Assembly (NCBI GenBank): GCA_026705605.1
Contig: JAPPAK010000001.1
Coordinates: 62,001-126,000 of the forward strand
Direction: 5' to 3'
Length of the DNA stretch: 64,000 bases
From: Chloroflexota bacterium
Lineage (GTDB): Bacteria > Chloroflexota > Dehalococcoidia > Tepidiformales > Tepidiformaceae
The stretch's first letter is position 1. Each line of letters opens with the position of its first letter. The position numbers and the translations under genes are program-made. The notes beneath the pieces were generated by a model. The model made no database searches and was not told where the DNA came from. It was given only the letters and a program-made list of their open reading frames with translations. Below are positions 7,376 through 15,003 of the stretch, piece by piece.

Positions 7376-8191
7376 ATGCCAGGCAGAGTCGAGGGCAAGG
7401 TCGCGATCGTCGTCGGAGCCGGCCAGACGCCGGGGGCTACCATCGGCAACGGACGCGCCACCGCCATCCTCCTCGCCCGCGAAGGCGCCGCCGTCGTCGT
7501 CGCCGACCGCGACCTCGCGTCCGCCGAAGAGACGGTCGCGATGATCGTGGAGGAAGGCGGAACCGCCGGCGCCTGTCAGGTCGACGCCACCAGCGAGGAG
7601 AGCCTCGCCGCCATGGTTGCCGAGACGCTGGCCCGCCACGGCGGCCTCGATGTCCTCCACAACAACGTCGGCGCCAGCGTCGGCGCGGGCGACGCCTCCC
7701 CCATGGAGATGACCGAGGAGGGCTTCGACAACATCGTCGCCCTCAACCTGAAGAGCCACTGGCTCGCCTCGCGACAGGCCATCCCCGCCATGCGCAAACG
7801 TGGCGGCGGCTCCATCGTCAACATCTCCTCGATGGCCGCGCGCCACGCCTACCCCTTCCTCGGCTACAAGGCCACCAAGACCGCCCTCCTCGCCCTCACC
7901 GAGCAACTCGCCGCCCAGCACGCCCGCGACAACATCCGGGTGAACGCCATCCTCCCCGGCGCCATGAACACCCCCATGGCCATCGAGCCGCGCGTCGCCG
8001 CCGGTGCCGACCGCGCCGAGCTCGTGGCGAAGCGCGACAGCCGTATTCCCCTCGGAGGCAAGATGGGCACCGGCTGGGATGTCGGCTACGCCGCCCTCTT
8101 CCTCCACTCCGACGAAGCCCGCTTCATCTCCGGCGTCTCCCTCCACGTCGACGGCGCCGAGCACGTCAGCGACAACGTCGCCGGCCAGTAG
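7376..8191 (+). CDS. SDR family oxidoreductase
   Basis: Classical short-chain dehydrogenase of 271 aa. The dinucleotide loop is longer than usual: VGAGQTPGATIGNGRA in place of TGxxxGxG. The usual NNAG is HNNVG, the serine region is NISSMAA, and the catalytic pair is YKATK. The C-terminal segment (FISGVSLHVDGAEHV) is the normal subunit interface. An ATG with GGAGG upstream fixes the start. It is divergent from the HSD17B4-like SDR and convergent with the MFS gene, so it is probably transcribed alone. The substrate is unknown. Confidence 0.85.
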   Translation: MPGRVEGKVAIVVGAGQTPGATIGNGRATAILLAREGAAVVVADRDLASAEETVAMIVEEGGTAGACQVDATSEESLAAMVAETLARHGGLDVLHNNVGASVGAGDASPMEMTEEGFDNIVALNLKSHWLASRQAIPAMRKRGGGSIVNISSMAARHAYPFLGYKATKTALLALTEQLAAQHARDNIRVNAILPGAMNTPMAIEPRVAAGADRAELVAKRDSRIPLGGKMGTGWDVGYAALFLHSDEARFISGVSLHVDGAEHVSDNVAGQ

Positions 8192-8194
8192 CCG

Positions 8195-9496
8195 CTACCC
8201 CGGCGTCTCCCCGCCGCTGGACCGCATGCGGCGCAGCGATGGCTGCGTCAGCAGCACCGCCACGCCGATGGCCACGAGCGCGAGCCCGCAGGCCACGAAC
8301 CACTCCCGCGACCCCCACACGTCCGACATCAGGCCCGCCAGCAGCCCTCCGAGGGGCATGCCCCCCGCCATGCTGAGCGTGTAGATGCTCATCACCCGCC
8401 CCATCACCGCATGTGGGGTGTTCGCCTGGATCAGGGTCAGGTTCAGGTTGGTGAAGAAGCCCGCGTTCCACCCCGTCGCGAACATGATCGCGAGCGACAG
8501 GTAGTACCAGAGCGACAACCCGAACGCCGCGTTGAGCGTCCCGCCGCAGACCAGCGTCACGATGAACCAGAGGCCCGCCCGGTCGAGCCGCGAGAAGGAC
8601 GCCAGCAGGAGCGAGCTCATCAGCATGCCCACGCCCATCGCCGTGAAGAACATGGAGGTCCGGAAGGGGCCGACCTCCAGCTCCTCCAGGGAGATCTTCG
8701 GCAGCAGCGTCATGAAGGTGCCGGCCATCACGAGCGCCGTCGTCAACAGCACCAGCATCAGCGTGCGGATTCCCGGGTGGCGGGCGACGAAGACGAGACC
8801 CTCGCGCACCTCCGCCAGCATGTGGCGCGGCGGACCGGTCCGGTCGACCGCCGGAACCCGCAGGGGCAGCAGCGCCAGCAGCCCGATCCCGAGCAGCACC
8901 GCCTGACCGGCGAACGCCATCCCCACGCCGCCCAGCGCGACCATTGCGCCGCCCATCGCCGGGCCCGCGATCATCGAGACGTTCTGGCTCAGGCTCATCA
9001 GCGTCACGGCGTTCAGCAGCTTCGAGGGCTCGACCAGCGAGGGCACGATCGCGACCCGCACCGGCTGCCCGAATGCGACCGTCGCGCCGAGGGTCATCGC
9101 GAGCCCCATCGTGATCGGCGTCGTCATCGCGTCGGCCCAGATCAGCGCCGCCGTCAGCAAAGTGATGGCGATCCCGCCGACCTGGCTCGCGAAGAGCAGC
9201 AGGCGCCGGTCGACGCGGTCCGCCAGCGCCCCCGCCGGCAGCCCGAAGACGAGGATGGGCAACCCCAGCGCGAAGATGATCAGCCCCAGCGCCTGCCCGG
9301 TGTCGAACAGCTCCAGCGCCAGCCACGTGAAGGCGAACTGGCGAAACGACTGCGAGAGCGCGAACGTCAGGTTGTTCGCCCAGAGCAGCGCGAAGTTGCG
9401 CGACTGGAACGCCGAGAACGTCTGCAGCGAGAGCCGCCGCTCCGAGCGCGGGGGCGCGGAGTCGGCCCGCGTTACCGTCGCCACGGAGCCCCGCAC
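8195..9496 (-). CDS. MFS transporter, EntS-like exporter group
   Basis: A 433-aa inner-membrane transporter with about twelve hydrophobic helices in two halves. The N-terminal FSAFQSRNFALLWANNLTFALSQSF and the loop AGALADRVDRRLLL (motif A, G-x-x-x-D-R-x-x-R-R) are typical of the MFS_3 group, which includes enterobactin and drug exporters. The central loop PAVDRTGPPRHMLAEVREGL separates the halves. Substrate unknown; export of a small hydrophobic compound is the family expectation. The GTG start at 9496 comes from the ORF track and may be a little too long, since the first 20 residues are not conserved-looking. Confidence 0.82.
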   Translation of the reverse strand: MRGSVATVTRADSAPPRSERRLSLQTFSAFQSRNFALLWANNLTFALSQSFRQFAFTWLALELFDTGQALGLIIFALGLPILVFGLPAGALADRVDRRLLLFASQVGGIAITLLTAALIWADAMTTPITMGLAMTLGATVAFGQPVRVAIVPSLVEPSKLLNAVTLMSLSQNVSMIAGPAMGGAMVALGGVGMAFAGQAVLLGIGLLALLPLRVPAVDRTGPPRHMLAEVREGLVFVARHPGIRTLMLVLLTTALVMAGTFMTLLPKISLEELEVGPFRTSMFFTAMGVGMLMSSLLLASFSRLDRAGLWFIVTLVCGGTLNAAFGLSLWYYLSLAIMFATGWNAGFFTNLNLTLIQANTPHAVMGRVMSIYTLSMAGGMPLGGLLAGLMSDVWGSREWFVACGLALVAIGVAVLLTQPSLRRMRSSGGETPG

Positions 9497-9554
9497 CTGC
9501 GTCTGCCGAGCTTGGCCACGAGCAACCTGCTCTCGCCGGTGTCCAAGCGCTCCC

Positions 9555-10370
9555 CTAGCGCACCGGCGTTCCGGCGATCGCCTCGTGGGGTGGCTTCGGG
9601 GGGCCGAGCTCGACCGGAACGCCCACCCAGGCGCCCACGTTCTCGCCCGTGCGCCCCTCTGGGCCCTCCCGGATGATGTCGAGGCCCAGGCCCGCGATCT
9701 GGCGTGGCGTCATCCACGTCGCCACGAAGTCCGGGTCCGGCTCGCCGTCGAAGAGGTTGCGCAGCATGGGCGCGTCCGTCGCCCCCATACAGAGGGCGTT
9801 CACACGGATGCCGTGCTCGGCCAGCTTCTGCGACCACGCCTGCGTGAGCCCGTTCATCGCCCATTTCGAGGAGGCGTAGAGGTCGGTGCCGGGCGGGTTC
9901 GTGCCTTCGCTGCGGGCCGGCAGCACGTAGTACGTGCTGATGTTGATGATGTTCCCGCCGCCGTTCGCGATCAGGTGCGGCACGCAGGCCCGCCCGAACA
10001 TGACCGTCCCCTTGAAGTTCGTGTCCATGATCAAGCCCCAGTCGGAAACGGCCTTCTCCCACTCGTCCGTCACCGGGCTCTGCGTCCAGCGGCCGGCGTT
10101 GTTCACGAGCAGGTCGAGCCCGCCTCCGGTCTCGACGGCGGCCTCCACCACCCGCTCCACGTCCTCGCGCCGGGAGACATCCGCCACCAACCCCTGCGCC
10201 TGGCCGCCCGCCGCGCGGATGCCGGCCGCCACCTCCAGCACGGTGTCCTGCACGTCGCAGAGCGTGACCGTCGCCCCCTCCTCGGCCAGCACTTCCGCGA
10301 AGCCCGCGCCGATCCCCCCGGCCGACCCCGTCACGATCGCCGATTGTCCGTCCAGCAGTCCCGGGCTCAT
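9555..10370 (-). CDS. SDR family oxidoreductase, second gene of an SDR pair
   Basis: Short-chain dehydrogenase of 271 aa: TGSAGGIG cofactor loop, NNAGRWTQ, NISTYYV serine region, and YASSK catalytic pair followed by WAMNGLTQAWSQKL. Its ATG overlaps the stop of the preceding SDR gene by four bases (ATGA), so the two are translationally coupled. They are also related in sequence throughout, for example VRVNALCMGATD versus VRVNGLCMGATD, and both end with EGPEGRTG(E/N)N. A duplicated pair acting together, perhaps as a heteromer or on successive substrates, is an inference. Confidence 0.87.
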   Translation of the reverse strand: MSPGLLDGQSAIVTGSAGGIGAGFAEVLAEEGATVTLCDVQDTVLEVAAGIRAAGGQAQGLVADVSRREDVERVVEAAVETGGGLDLLVNNAGRWTQSPVTDEWEKAVSDWGLIMDTNFKGTVMFGRACVPHLIANGGGNIINISTYYVLPARSEGTNPPGTDLYASSKWAMNGLTQAWSQKLAEHGIRVNALCMGATDAPMLRNLFDGEPDPDFVATWMTPRQIAGLGLDIIREGPEGRTGENVGAWVGVPVELGPPKPPHEAIAGTPVR

Positions 10371-11158
10371 GCCTGCGCCTCCGAGTAGATGTAGAGCGAG
10401 CCGGGCGGCGGCAGCTCGATCGGGTGGCTCGCGGCGATGTTGACGTTGTTCCCCGTGCGCCCCTCAGGACCCTCGTTGACCAGGTCGACCATGAGCGCCG
10501 CCACGTCCTCTGCCCGAATGGCGTTCTCGAGAATCCCCGAGTCCGGGTTCTGCTCGTGGAACGTCCGCGCCATGTGCGAATCGGTGGCCCCCATGCAGAG
10601 GCCGTTCACGCGGACCTTGTGCTCCCGCAGCGCCTTCGACCAGGGAATCGTGAAGCCGTTGATGCCCCACTTCGAAGCGTCGTACAGGTCCATGTCGGGC
10701 CCACCGCCCGTTGCGAGGTGGGCGCTGGAGATATGCACGATGTTCCCGCCGCCGCCCGCGATCATGTGCGGGATGACCGCCCGCCCGAACAGGTAGACGC
10801 CCTTCAGGTTGGTGTTCACGAGGAAGTCGTAGTCGTCGAGCGTTTTGTCGAGGTCGTCCGTCGCCGTGCTCGCGCGCCAGACGCCGGCGTTGCTCACGAG
10901 CACGTCGACCCCGCCGAAGCGGTCGACATGGCCGTCGACCACGCGCCGCACGTCCTCTGCCACGCCCACGTCGGCGACGAACGCCTGCGCCTGCACGCCG
11001 CTTGCCTCCAGCTCGGGCACGAGGTCGTTCACCTCCTCGCGCACGTCGCAGACCGTCACGTTGGCGCCTTCGCCCGCGAGCGCCCGCGCGAAGGCGTTCC
11101 CCAGCCCCAGCGCCGCCCCGGTGACGATCGCTGACTGTCCGTCCAGGGAACCCGGCAT
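10367..11158 (-). CDS. SDR family oxidoreductase, first gene of an SDR pair
   Basis: Short-chain dehydrogenase of 263 aa with TGAALGLG, SNAGVWRAS, HISSAHLA and the catalytic YDASK. The ORF track extends to 11341, but ATG 11158 has GAGGGGAGGGAG directly upstream and begins the conserved MPGSLDGQSAIVTG, so it is preferred. The next gene overlaps by four bases. The upstream neighbour on the other strand is an SRPBCC-like gene whose -10 box lies 23 bp from this start, so the two promoters are close together. Confidence 0.87.
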   Translation of the reverse strand: MPGSLDGQSAIVTGAALGLGNAFARALAGEGANVTVCDVREEVNDLVPELEASGVQAQAFVADVGVAEDVRRVVDGHVDRFGGVDVLVSNAGVWRASTATDDLDKTLDDYDFLVNTNLKGVYLFGRAVIPHMIAGGGGNIVHISSAHLATGGGPDMDLYDASKWGINGFTIPWSKALREHKVRVNGLCMGATDSHMARTFHEQNPDSGILENAIRAEDVAALMVDLVNEGPEGRTGNNVNIAASHPIELPPPGSLYIYSEAQA

Positions 11159-11180
11159 ACTCCCTCCCCTCGCACGGTCG

Positions 11181-11186
11181 TACGAT
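11181..11186 (+). promoter_or_regulatory. -10 box of SRPBCC-like gene, leaderless layout
   Basis: TACGAT lies six bases before the ATG at 11193 and decides that start against the long upstream extension in the ORF track. Confidence 0.5.
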
Positions 11187-11192
11187 GGGCGC

Positions 11193-11738
11193 ATGATAGC
11201 CAGCCCGCGGATGTTCCGGAGAGGTTCCTCGGGCCTCCCGCCGGTGCGCGAGGCCCTTGCCCGCCTCTTCGATCCGCATCTCGTGATCCGTCGCAGCCTC
11301 CCCGTCGCCGCCTCGCCCGAGGCGGTCTGGGAAGCGCTCATCGACCTGCCCCGCTGGCCCGTGCGCGACCGCTACATCCGCTGGGTGCGCCCCATCGGCG
11401 AACCACCCCCCGCCGACGGCCGCTGGTTCTCCCTGGGCAGGCGCTACCGCGAGCAGGTCCGTCGCGGACCCTTCCTGCCCGTCTTCAACCTCACCGTCGT
11501 CGAGGTCGAGGAGGGCCACCGCGTCGCCTGGGCGGCGCGTTACCTCTGGGTCGACGCCATCCACGCCTGGGAGGTGGAGCCCGACGGCGACGGCGCCATC
11601 CTCACGAGCGAGGAGTCGTTCACCGGCCCGCGCGTCATCATGGCCGTCGCCCGCGTCGTCTTCCGCATCTTCACCGTCGAGCGCATGACCGACCGCCAAC
11701 TCGAGTTCATGGCGGGGGATGTGGTGACTGGTGACTAG
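11193..11738 (+). CDS. SRPBCC superfamily protein (polyketide cyclase/dehydrase-like)
   Basis: A 181-aa protein. Residues ~25-175 fit the SRPBCC/START-like helix-grip fold: HLVIRRSLPVAASPEAVWEALIDLPRWPVRDRYI at the start, a beta core (NLTVVEVEEGHRVAWAARYLW, AIHAWEVEPDGDGAILTSEESF), and a long C-terminal helix (VARVVFRIFTVERMTDRQLEFM). Such proteins bind hydrophobic ligands in a deep cavity; the ligand here is unknown. The stop is followed at once by a degenerate GTGACTGGTGA repeat. Confidence 0.72.
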   Translation: MIASPRMFRRGSSGLPPVREALARLFDPHLVIRRSLPVAASPEAVWEALIDLPRWPVRDRYIRWVRPIGEPPPADGRWFSLGRRYREQVRRGPFLPVFNLTVVEVEEGHRVAWAARYLWVDAIHAWEVEPDGDGAILTSEESFTGPRVIMAVARVVFRIFTVERMTDRQLEFMAGDVVTGD

Positions 11739-11760
11739 CGGCTAGTGACTGGTGAGGTGA
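11720..11760. repeat. Degenerate GTGACTGGTGACTAG repeat, copy A
   Basis: GTGACTGGTGA occurs twice around GACTAGCGGCTAG. Related sequences in inverted orientation occur near 12150-12180 and 12758-12785. The family is degenerate and intergenic or at gene ends. Confidence 0.45.
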
Positions 11761-11850
11761 CCAGGGCCTGTTCACCTTAGGAGGCGCTGCCAGGGCGTCC
11801 CGTTCCCCGTGCAACCCTGCGTGTGGATGCTCCTCGTAAGATGAGCGCTG

Positions 11851-12153
11851 ATGGAGTGGCTTATAGCAGTGGCCGTCCTCGGTGCCGCGCCGCTTCTCGG
11901 CGGCGCTGGGTTGGACAAACTTGGAACCTCGGTTCGTTGGTGGCGCTGGTGGTTCGCACCGCTGTTGGTAGGAGTCCCCGGGGCGATATTCACTACCTTC
12001 TATGGGCTGTTCGGTGAGGACGAGCCCGACCTCACTGTGGAGTTCTATGTCCTACTGTTCCTGTTCCTCCTTGTGCTCTGTCCGGCCGTTCTGGCCTCCG
12101 TGGGAGTGTTCGTCAGGAGGCTGGCGAGAGAGAAACCCCAAGCCAATGGCTAG
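11851..12153 (+). CDS. Small integral membrane protein, 100 aa
   Basis: Unrecognised membrane protein. Three hydrophobic stretches are visible: residues ~3-18 (LIAVAVLGAAPLLGG), ~34-53 (WFAPLLVGVPGAIFTTFYGL) and ~66-88 (FYVLLFLFLLVLCPAVLASV). They are separated by a Trp/Arg-rich loop and an acidic loop (FGEDEPDLT), and the protein ends in a basic tail. TAAGAT lies eight bases before the ATG. The gene is bracketed on both sides by the degenerate CTAGTGACTGG-type repeats, and its third codon positions are less GC-rich than its neighbours'. Both hints suggest it is a recent arrival. Confidence 0.62.
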   Translation: MEWLIAVAVLGAAPLLGGAGLDKLGTSVRWWRWWFAPLLVGVPGAIFTTFYGLFGEDEPDLTVEFYVLLFLFLLVLCPAVLASVGVFVRRLAREKPQANG

Positions 12154-12182
12154 TCACTAGCCACCAGCCACTAATCACTACT
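12146..12182. repeat. Degenerate CTAGTCACTAGCCACCAG repeat, copy B
   Basis: Reads TGGCTAGTCACTAGCCACCA and continues; it is the inverse complement type of copy A. It spans the end of the small membrane gene and the end of the SnoaL-like gene. Confidence 0.4.
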
Positions 12183-12687
12183 CCCGCCCGAAGTGGTACA
12201 CCGGGTCGTCGCGGTCGCGGCGGCCGTACTGCGTCTCCGGCGACCTTTCCCCGCTGCCGCCCACGACCGGGTCGTCGCGCTGCCAGTCGATCACGATCTG
12301 GCGCCGCGCGATGCGCCACTCCCCGTCGCGTCGCTCGAAGCGGTCGACGTAGCGCAGCCCCGCCACGCTGTCGTGGTCGGGAGCCCCGTCCTCGCCAGCG
12401 ATGCGGTGCCACGCCTGGCAGTACGTCTCCGTGTGCGCCACGTCCCCGTCGAGCTCGATGTGCATGTTCCCAAGGAAGTGCTGCGTCCCCTCGAACCGGG
12501 GCAGGACCTCGCCCAGGAACGCGATGAACCCCTCGACATCGCCCTTGTAGCTGCCGTGGTCGTCGTACGCGTCGGGGTGGTAGACCGTTCGCAGCAGATC
12601 CATGTCGATCGCCCGCGCGTAGCGGGTCAGGATGTGTGTGATCGCGCGTTCGTCGGCGGCGTCGCGGATGGCCTGTTTGGTGTCCAT
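12178..12687 (-). CDS. SnoaL-like / NTF2 superfamily protein
   Basis: A 169-aa alpha+beta barrel protein of the SnoaL_4/nuclear-transport-factor-2 type. It shows DERAITHILTRYARAIDMDL, YHPDAYDDHGSYKGD, MHIELDGDVAHTETYCQAWHR and RYVDRFERRDGEWRIARRQIVIDW in the normal order. Members include isomerases, dehydratases and ring-hydroxylating dioxygenase small subunits; the role here cannot be fixed. The acidic and histidine residues of the cavity (RAIDMD, YDDHG) are present. The start is ATG 12687 (MDTKQAI), not the longer frame in the track; CAGAAT lies nine bases upstream. Confidence 0.78.
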   Translation of the reverse strand: MDTKQAIRDAADERAITHILTRYARAIDMDLLRTVYHPDAYDDHGSYKGDVEGFIAFLGEVLPRFEGTQHFLGNMHIELDGDVAHTETYCQAWHRIAGEDGAPDHDSVAGLRYVDRFERRDGEWRIARRQIVIDWQRDDPVVGGSGERSPETQYGRRDRDDPVYHFGRE

Positions 12688-12757
12688 GGCGGCGCGATTC
12701 TGACCCCTGCCCCCGCGCCCCACAACCCTCCGCCCCACCTGGTGGAGGCAGGGCGGG

Positions 12758-12788
12758 GACCAGCCACCAGCCGCCAACTACCAGGTAC
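12758..12788. repeat. Degenerate CCAGCCACCAGCCGCC repeat, copy C
   Basis: A third, more diverged member of the family seen at 11720 and 12146 (GACCAGCCACCAGCCGCCAA), lying just upstream of the methyltransferase promoter. Confidence 0.35.
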
Positions 12789-12795
12789 CCACTGA

Positions 12796-12801
12796 TACGC
12801 T
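12796..12801 (+). promoter_or_regulatory. -10 box of methyltransferase gene, leaderless layout
   Basis: TACGCT lies six bases before the ATG at 12808. Confidence 0.45.
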
Positions 12802-12807
12802 CGCGCG

Positions 12808-13623
12808 ATGGCCGCCGACCCCTACGCCATCGACGCTGCCTTTTACGACGCCATCCACGGCGATGGCGGCGACGACCTCGACTTCTGGCTGCCCCTTGTC
12901 GCCGAGCACGGCGGCCCCGTGCTCGAGGTGGGCGCCGGCACGGGGCGCATCGCCCTGCCTCTCGCCCGCGCCGCCCACGCCGTCGCCGCCCTCGATCCCT
13001 CCCCCGCCGTCGCCGCCCTCGATCCCTCCCCCGCGATGCTCGCCATTGCTCGCCAACGCGCCGCCGAGGAGGGCCTCGCCGTCACCTTCGTCGACGGCCG
13101 CCTTCCCGGCGCGGAGTTGCCGCCAGCCGCCTTCGCCACCGTCATCCTCCCCAACGACGTCTTCCTCGCCTGCGCCTCCGAGGACGAGCAGGTCCGCGCC
13201 CTGCGCGCCGCGTCGACGCTCCTCGCGCCCCGCGGCCGCCTCGCCCTCGACGTCGCCGGCCCCGGCCACTGGCTCGACCCCGACGACAACGGCGAGCCCA
13301 TCCTCGCCTGGTCGGGCGATGCCGGAGGCGAACGTCTGGAGGTCTGGCACGTCCGCCACGACGACCTCGCGACACAGACTCGCCGCCTCCGCATCCGCTA
13401 CGAAGTCACCGTGGCGGACGGGCAGGTGCGCCAGACCGAGAGCGAGCACGTCTTGCGCTACGTAACGTTGCCCGAGCTCACATCGATGCTCGATGCCGCC
13501 GGGTTGCGCGTGCTCGATACGTGGGGAGACTACTTGCTGGGAGCATTGACGAATGCCAGCGAGCGGCTGATTGTTACCGCCGAACTCGTGGAAGGAGCAC
13601 CGCGCCGGAGGGTAGCGACCTGA
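12808..13623 (+). CDS. Class I SAM-dependent methyltransferase with internal 9-residue duplication
   Basis: A 271-aa Rossmann-fold methyltransferase. Motif I is VLEVGAGTGRIALPLA, and the motif II region normally reads V-x-ALDPSPAML. Here ALDPSPAVAALDPSPAML appears because a 27-bp segment is exactly repeated in tandem (12979-13032). The extra nine residues sit at the loop whose acidic residue contacts the SAM ribose, so cofactor binding could be altered, or the first copy may simply bulge out. Later motifs (FATVILPNDVFL, RGRLALDVAGPG) are intact. The substrate is unknown. It is followed by a repeat region and plsX. Confidence 0.82.
   Translation: MAADPYAIDAAFYDAIHGDGGDDLDFWLPLVAEHGGPVLEVGAGTGRIALPLARAAHAVAALDPSPAVAALDPSPAMLAIARQRAAEEGLAVTFVDGRLPGAELPPAAFATVILPNDVFLACASEDEQVRALRAASTLLAPRGRLALDVAGPGHWLDPDDNGEPILAWSGDAGGERLEVWHVRHDDLATQTRRLRIRYEVTVADGQVRQTESEHVLRYVTLPELTSMLDAAGLRVLDTWGDYLLGALTNASERLIVTAELVEGAPRRRVAT
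12979..13032 (+). repeat. Exact 27-bp tandem duplication inside methyltransferase gene
   Basis: Two identical, adjacent 27-bp units beginning GCCGTCGCCGCCCTCGATCC. The duplication is in frame and adds nine residues. Confidence 0.9.
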
Positions 13624-13627
13624 TGTG

Positions 13628-13724
13628 GAGCGAGCGCGAAGCGAAGCGAAGCAGTCGAGCGACCGAGCGCAGCGGGCACAAATGAGCGAGCGCGAAGCGA
13701 AGCGAAGCAGTCGAGCGACCGAGC
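13628..13724. repeat. Pair of 41-bp direct repeats upstream of plsX
   Basis: Two identical 41-bp copies (13628-13668 and 13684-13724), each starting GAGCGAGCGCGAAGCGAAGC, are separated by 15 bp. They fill the gap between the methyltransferase stop and plsX. They look like a dispersed intergenic repeat, and the second copy ends five bases before the plsX ATG. Confidence 0.85.
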
Positions 13725-13728
13725 TGGC

Positions 13729-14784
13729 ATGAGGCCACGAGTCGCCGTTGACGCCATGGGTGGAGACCACGGCCCCGCCGAGGTGGTGCGGGGCGCGCTG
13801 CTCGCGGCTCAGCGGCTCGAGGTGGAAGTCCTGCTTGTCGGCCGCACCGGGGAGCTGCGGCAGCACATCGATGAGCTGCCCGACAACGTCACCCTCGTCG
13901 ATGCCCCCGATGTCATCGAAATGGCCGACAAGATCGACGCCGTCAAGGCCAAGCCCGACGCTTCCATCAACGTCGGCATGAACCTGGTCAAGGAGGGCGG
14001 GGCCGACGCCTTCGTAACGGCCGGCAACACCGGCGCCACCCTCGCCGCCGCCCTCCTCCGCCTCGGCCGTATCCCGGGTATCGCCCGCCCCGCCCTCGGC
14101 ATGGTCGTCGCCACCAGCGAGAAGGGCCCCACCATGCTCCTCGACGTCGGCGCCAACGCCGACTCCCGCCCCGCCCACCTCATCCAGTACGCGCACATGG
14201 GCGCCGCCGTCATGCAGTTCAGCCACGGCATCCACTCGCCCCGCATAGGCCTCGTCTCCATCGGCGAGGAGGACTCGAAGGGCAGCCAGCTCATCATCGA
14301 GGTGAACCGCGCCCTCCGCGCCAGCGACCTCAACTTCGTCGGAAACGTCGAGGCCGGTCACATTCCCCACCACGTCGCCGATGTCGCCGTGATGGACGGC
14401 TTTACCGGCAACATCTTCATCAAGACGGTCGAGGGCGTGGCCGAGCTCTTCTTCGACGAGCTGCGCCGGGCCGTGAAGTTGACCCCCTGGAACCTCATCG
14501 CCGGCATGCTCCTTCGGCCCGAGCTGCGCAAGGCCCAGCGCCGCCTCGACTACGCCGAGTACGGCGGCGCCCAGCTCCTCGGCGTCGATGGCGTCGTCTT
14601 CATCTCCCACGGCCGCTCCGATGCGCGCGCCATCCTCGGGGGCATCCGCGCTGCCGGCGAGGCCGTCGAGAACGGCGTCCTCGCCCACATGCACGAGATC
14701 GCCGAGCGCGTCCCCGCCCGCGGCCTTGTCGAGTCCAGCGCCGCCAACGGCGAGGACCCCCCCGACGCGCAGGACTCGCAGTGA
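13729..14784 (+). CDS. plsX: Phosphate acyltransferase PlsX
   Basis: Converts acyl-ACP to acyl-phosphate, the acyl donor for PlsY in phospholipid synthesis; a peripheral cytosolic enzyme. The family signature is complete: VAVDAMGGDHGP at the start, DAFVTAGNTGA, LDVGANADSRPAHL, GLVSIGEEDSKG, NFVGNVEAGHIP, VAVMDGFTGNIFIKT, and YGGAQLLGVDGVVFISHG near the end. At 351 aa it is of normal length with a short acidic tail. No good ribosome binding site is seen before the ATG; the upstream repeat occupies that place. The next small gene overlaps its stop codon. Confidence 0.95.
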   Translation: MRPRVAVDAMGGDHGPAEVVRGALLAAQRLEVEVLLVGRTGELRQHIDELPDNVTLVDAPDVIEMADKIDAVKAKPDASINVGMNLVKEGGADAFVTAGNTGATLAAALLRLGRIPGIARPALGMVVATSEKGPTMLLDVGANADSRPAHLIQYAHMGAAVMQFSHGIHSPRIGLVSIGEEDSKGSQLIIEVNRALRASDLNFVGNVEAGHIPHHVADVAVMDGFTGNIFIKTVEGVAELFFDELRRAVKLTPWNLIAGMLLRPELRKAQRRLDYAEYGGAQLLGVDGVVFISHGRSDARAILGGIRAAGEAVENGVLAHMHEIAERVPARGLVESSAANGEDPPDAQDSQ

Positions 14785-14993
14785 TGCGCACCGACTTCTA
14801 CGAGGCCGACGAGTTCACCGGCAGCAAGGGCCAGCACTACGCCACCATCGACTCCGACTACCGCTGGGAGAAGGGCGACGAGGTCTGGCTGGATACGGCC
14901 CAGGGTCGCTTCAAGCTGCGCATCACCTGGGTCGTCGTGAACGTGGCCACCGACGGCGCCGTCACCCGCGAGCTCCTGGGCCTGCGCGTCTGA
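14784..14993 (+). CDS. Hypothetical protein, 69 aa, coupled to plsX
   Basis: Unrecognised small, soluble, mostly beta-strand protein (DFYEADEFTGSKGQHYATID, EVWLDTAQGRFKLRITWVVVNVATDG). Its ATG overlaps the plsX stop (TGATG), so the two are translationally coupled. The ORF track starts at GTG 14781, one codon earlier. There is no signal peptide or membrane segment. Codon use matches plsX. Confidence 0.65.
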   Translation: MRTDFYEADEFTGSKGQHYATIDSDYRWEKGDEVWLDTAQGRFKLRITWVVVNVATDGAVTRELLGLRV

Positions 14994-15003
14994 GCCCCCG
15001 GCC

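Noticed and set aside
11764-11790. CAGGGCCTGTTCACC resembling the inverted end of the 23.6-kb element
   Set aside because: Only the first ten or so bases match and no opposite end was found nearby.
12778-14694. 638-aa minus-strand ORF opposite methyltransferase and plsX
   Set aside because: Low-complexity Gly/Ala/Val shadow containing translated 41-bp repeats.
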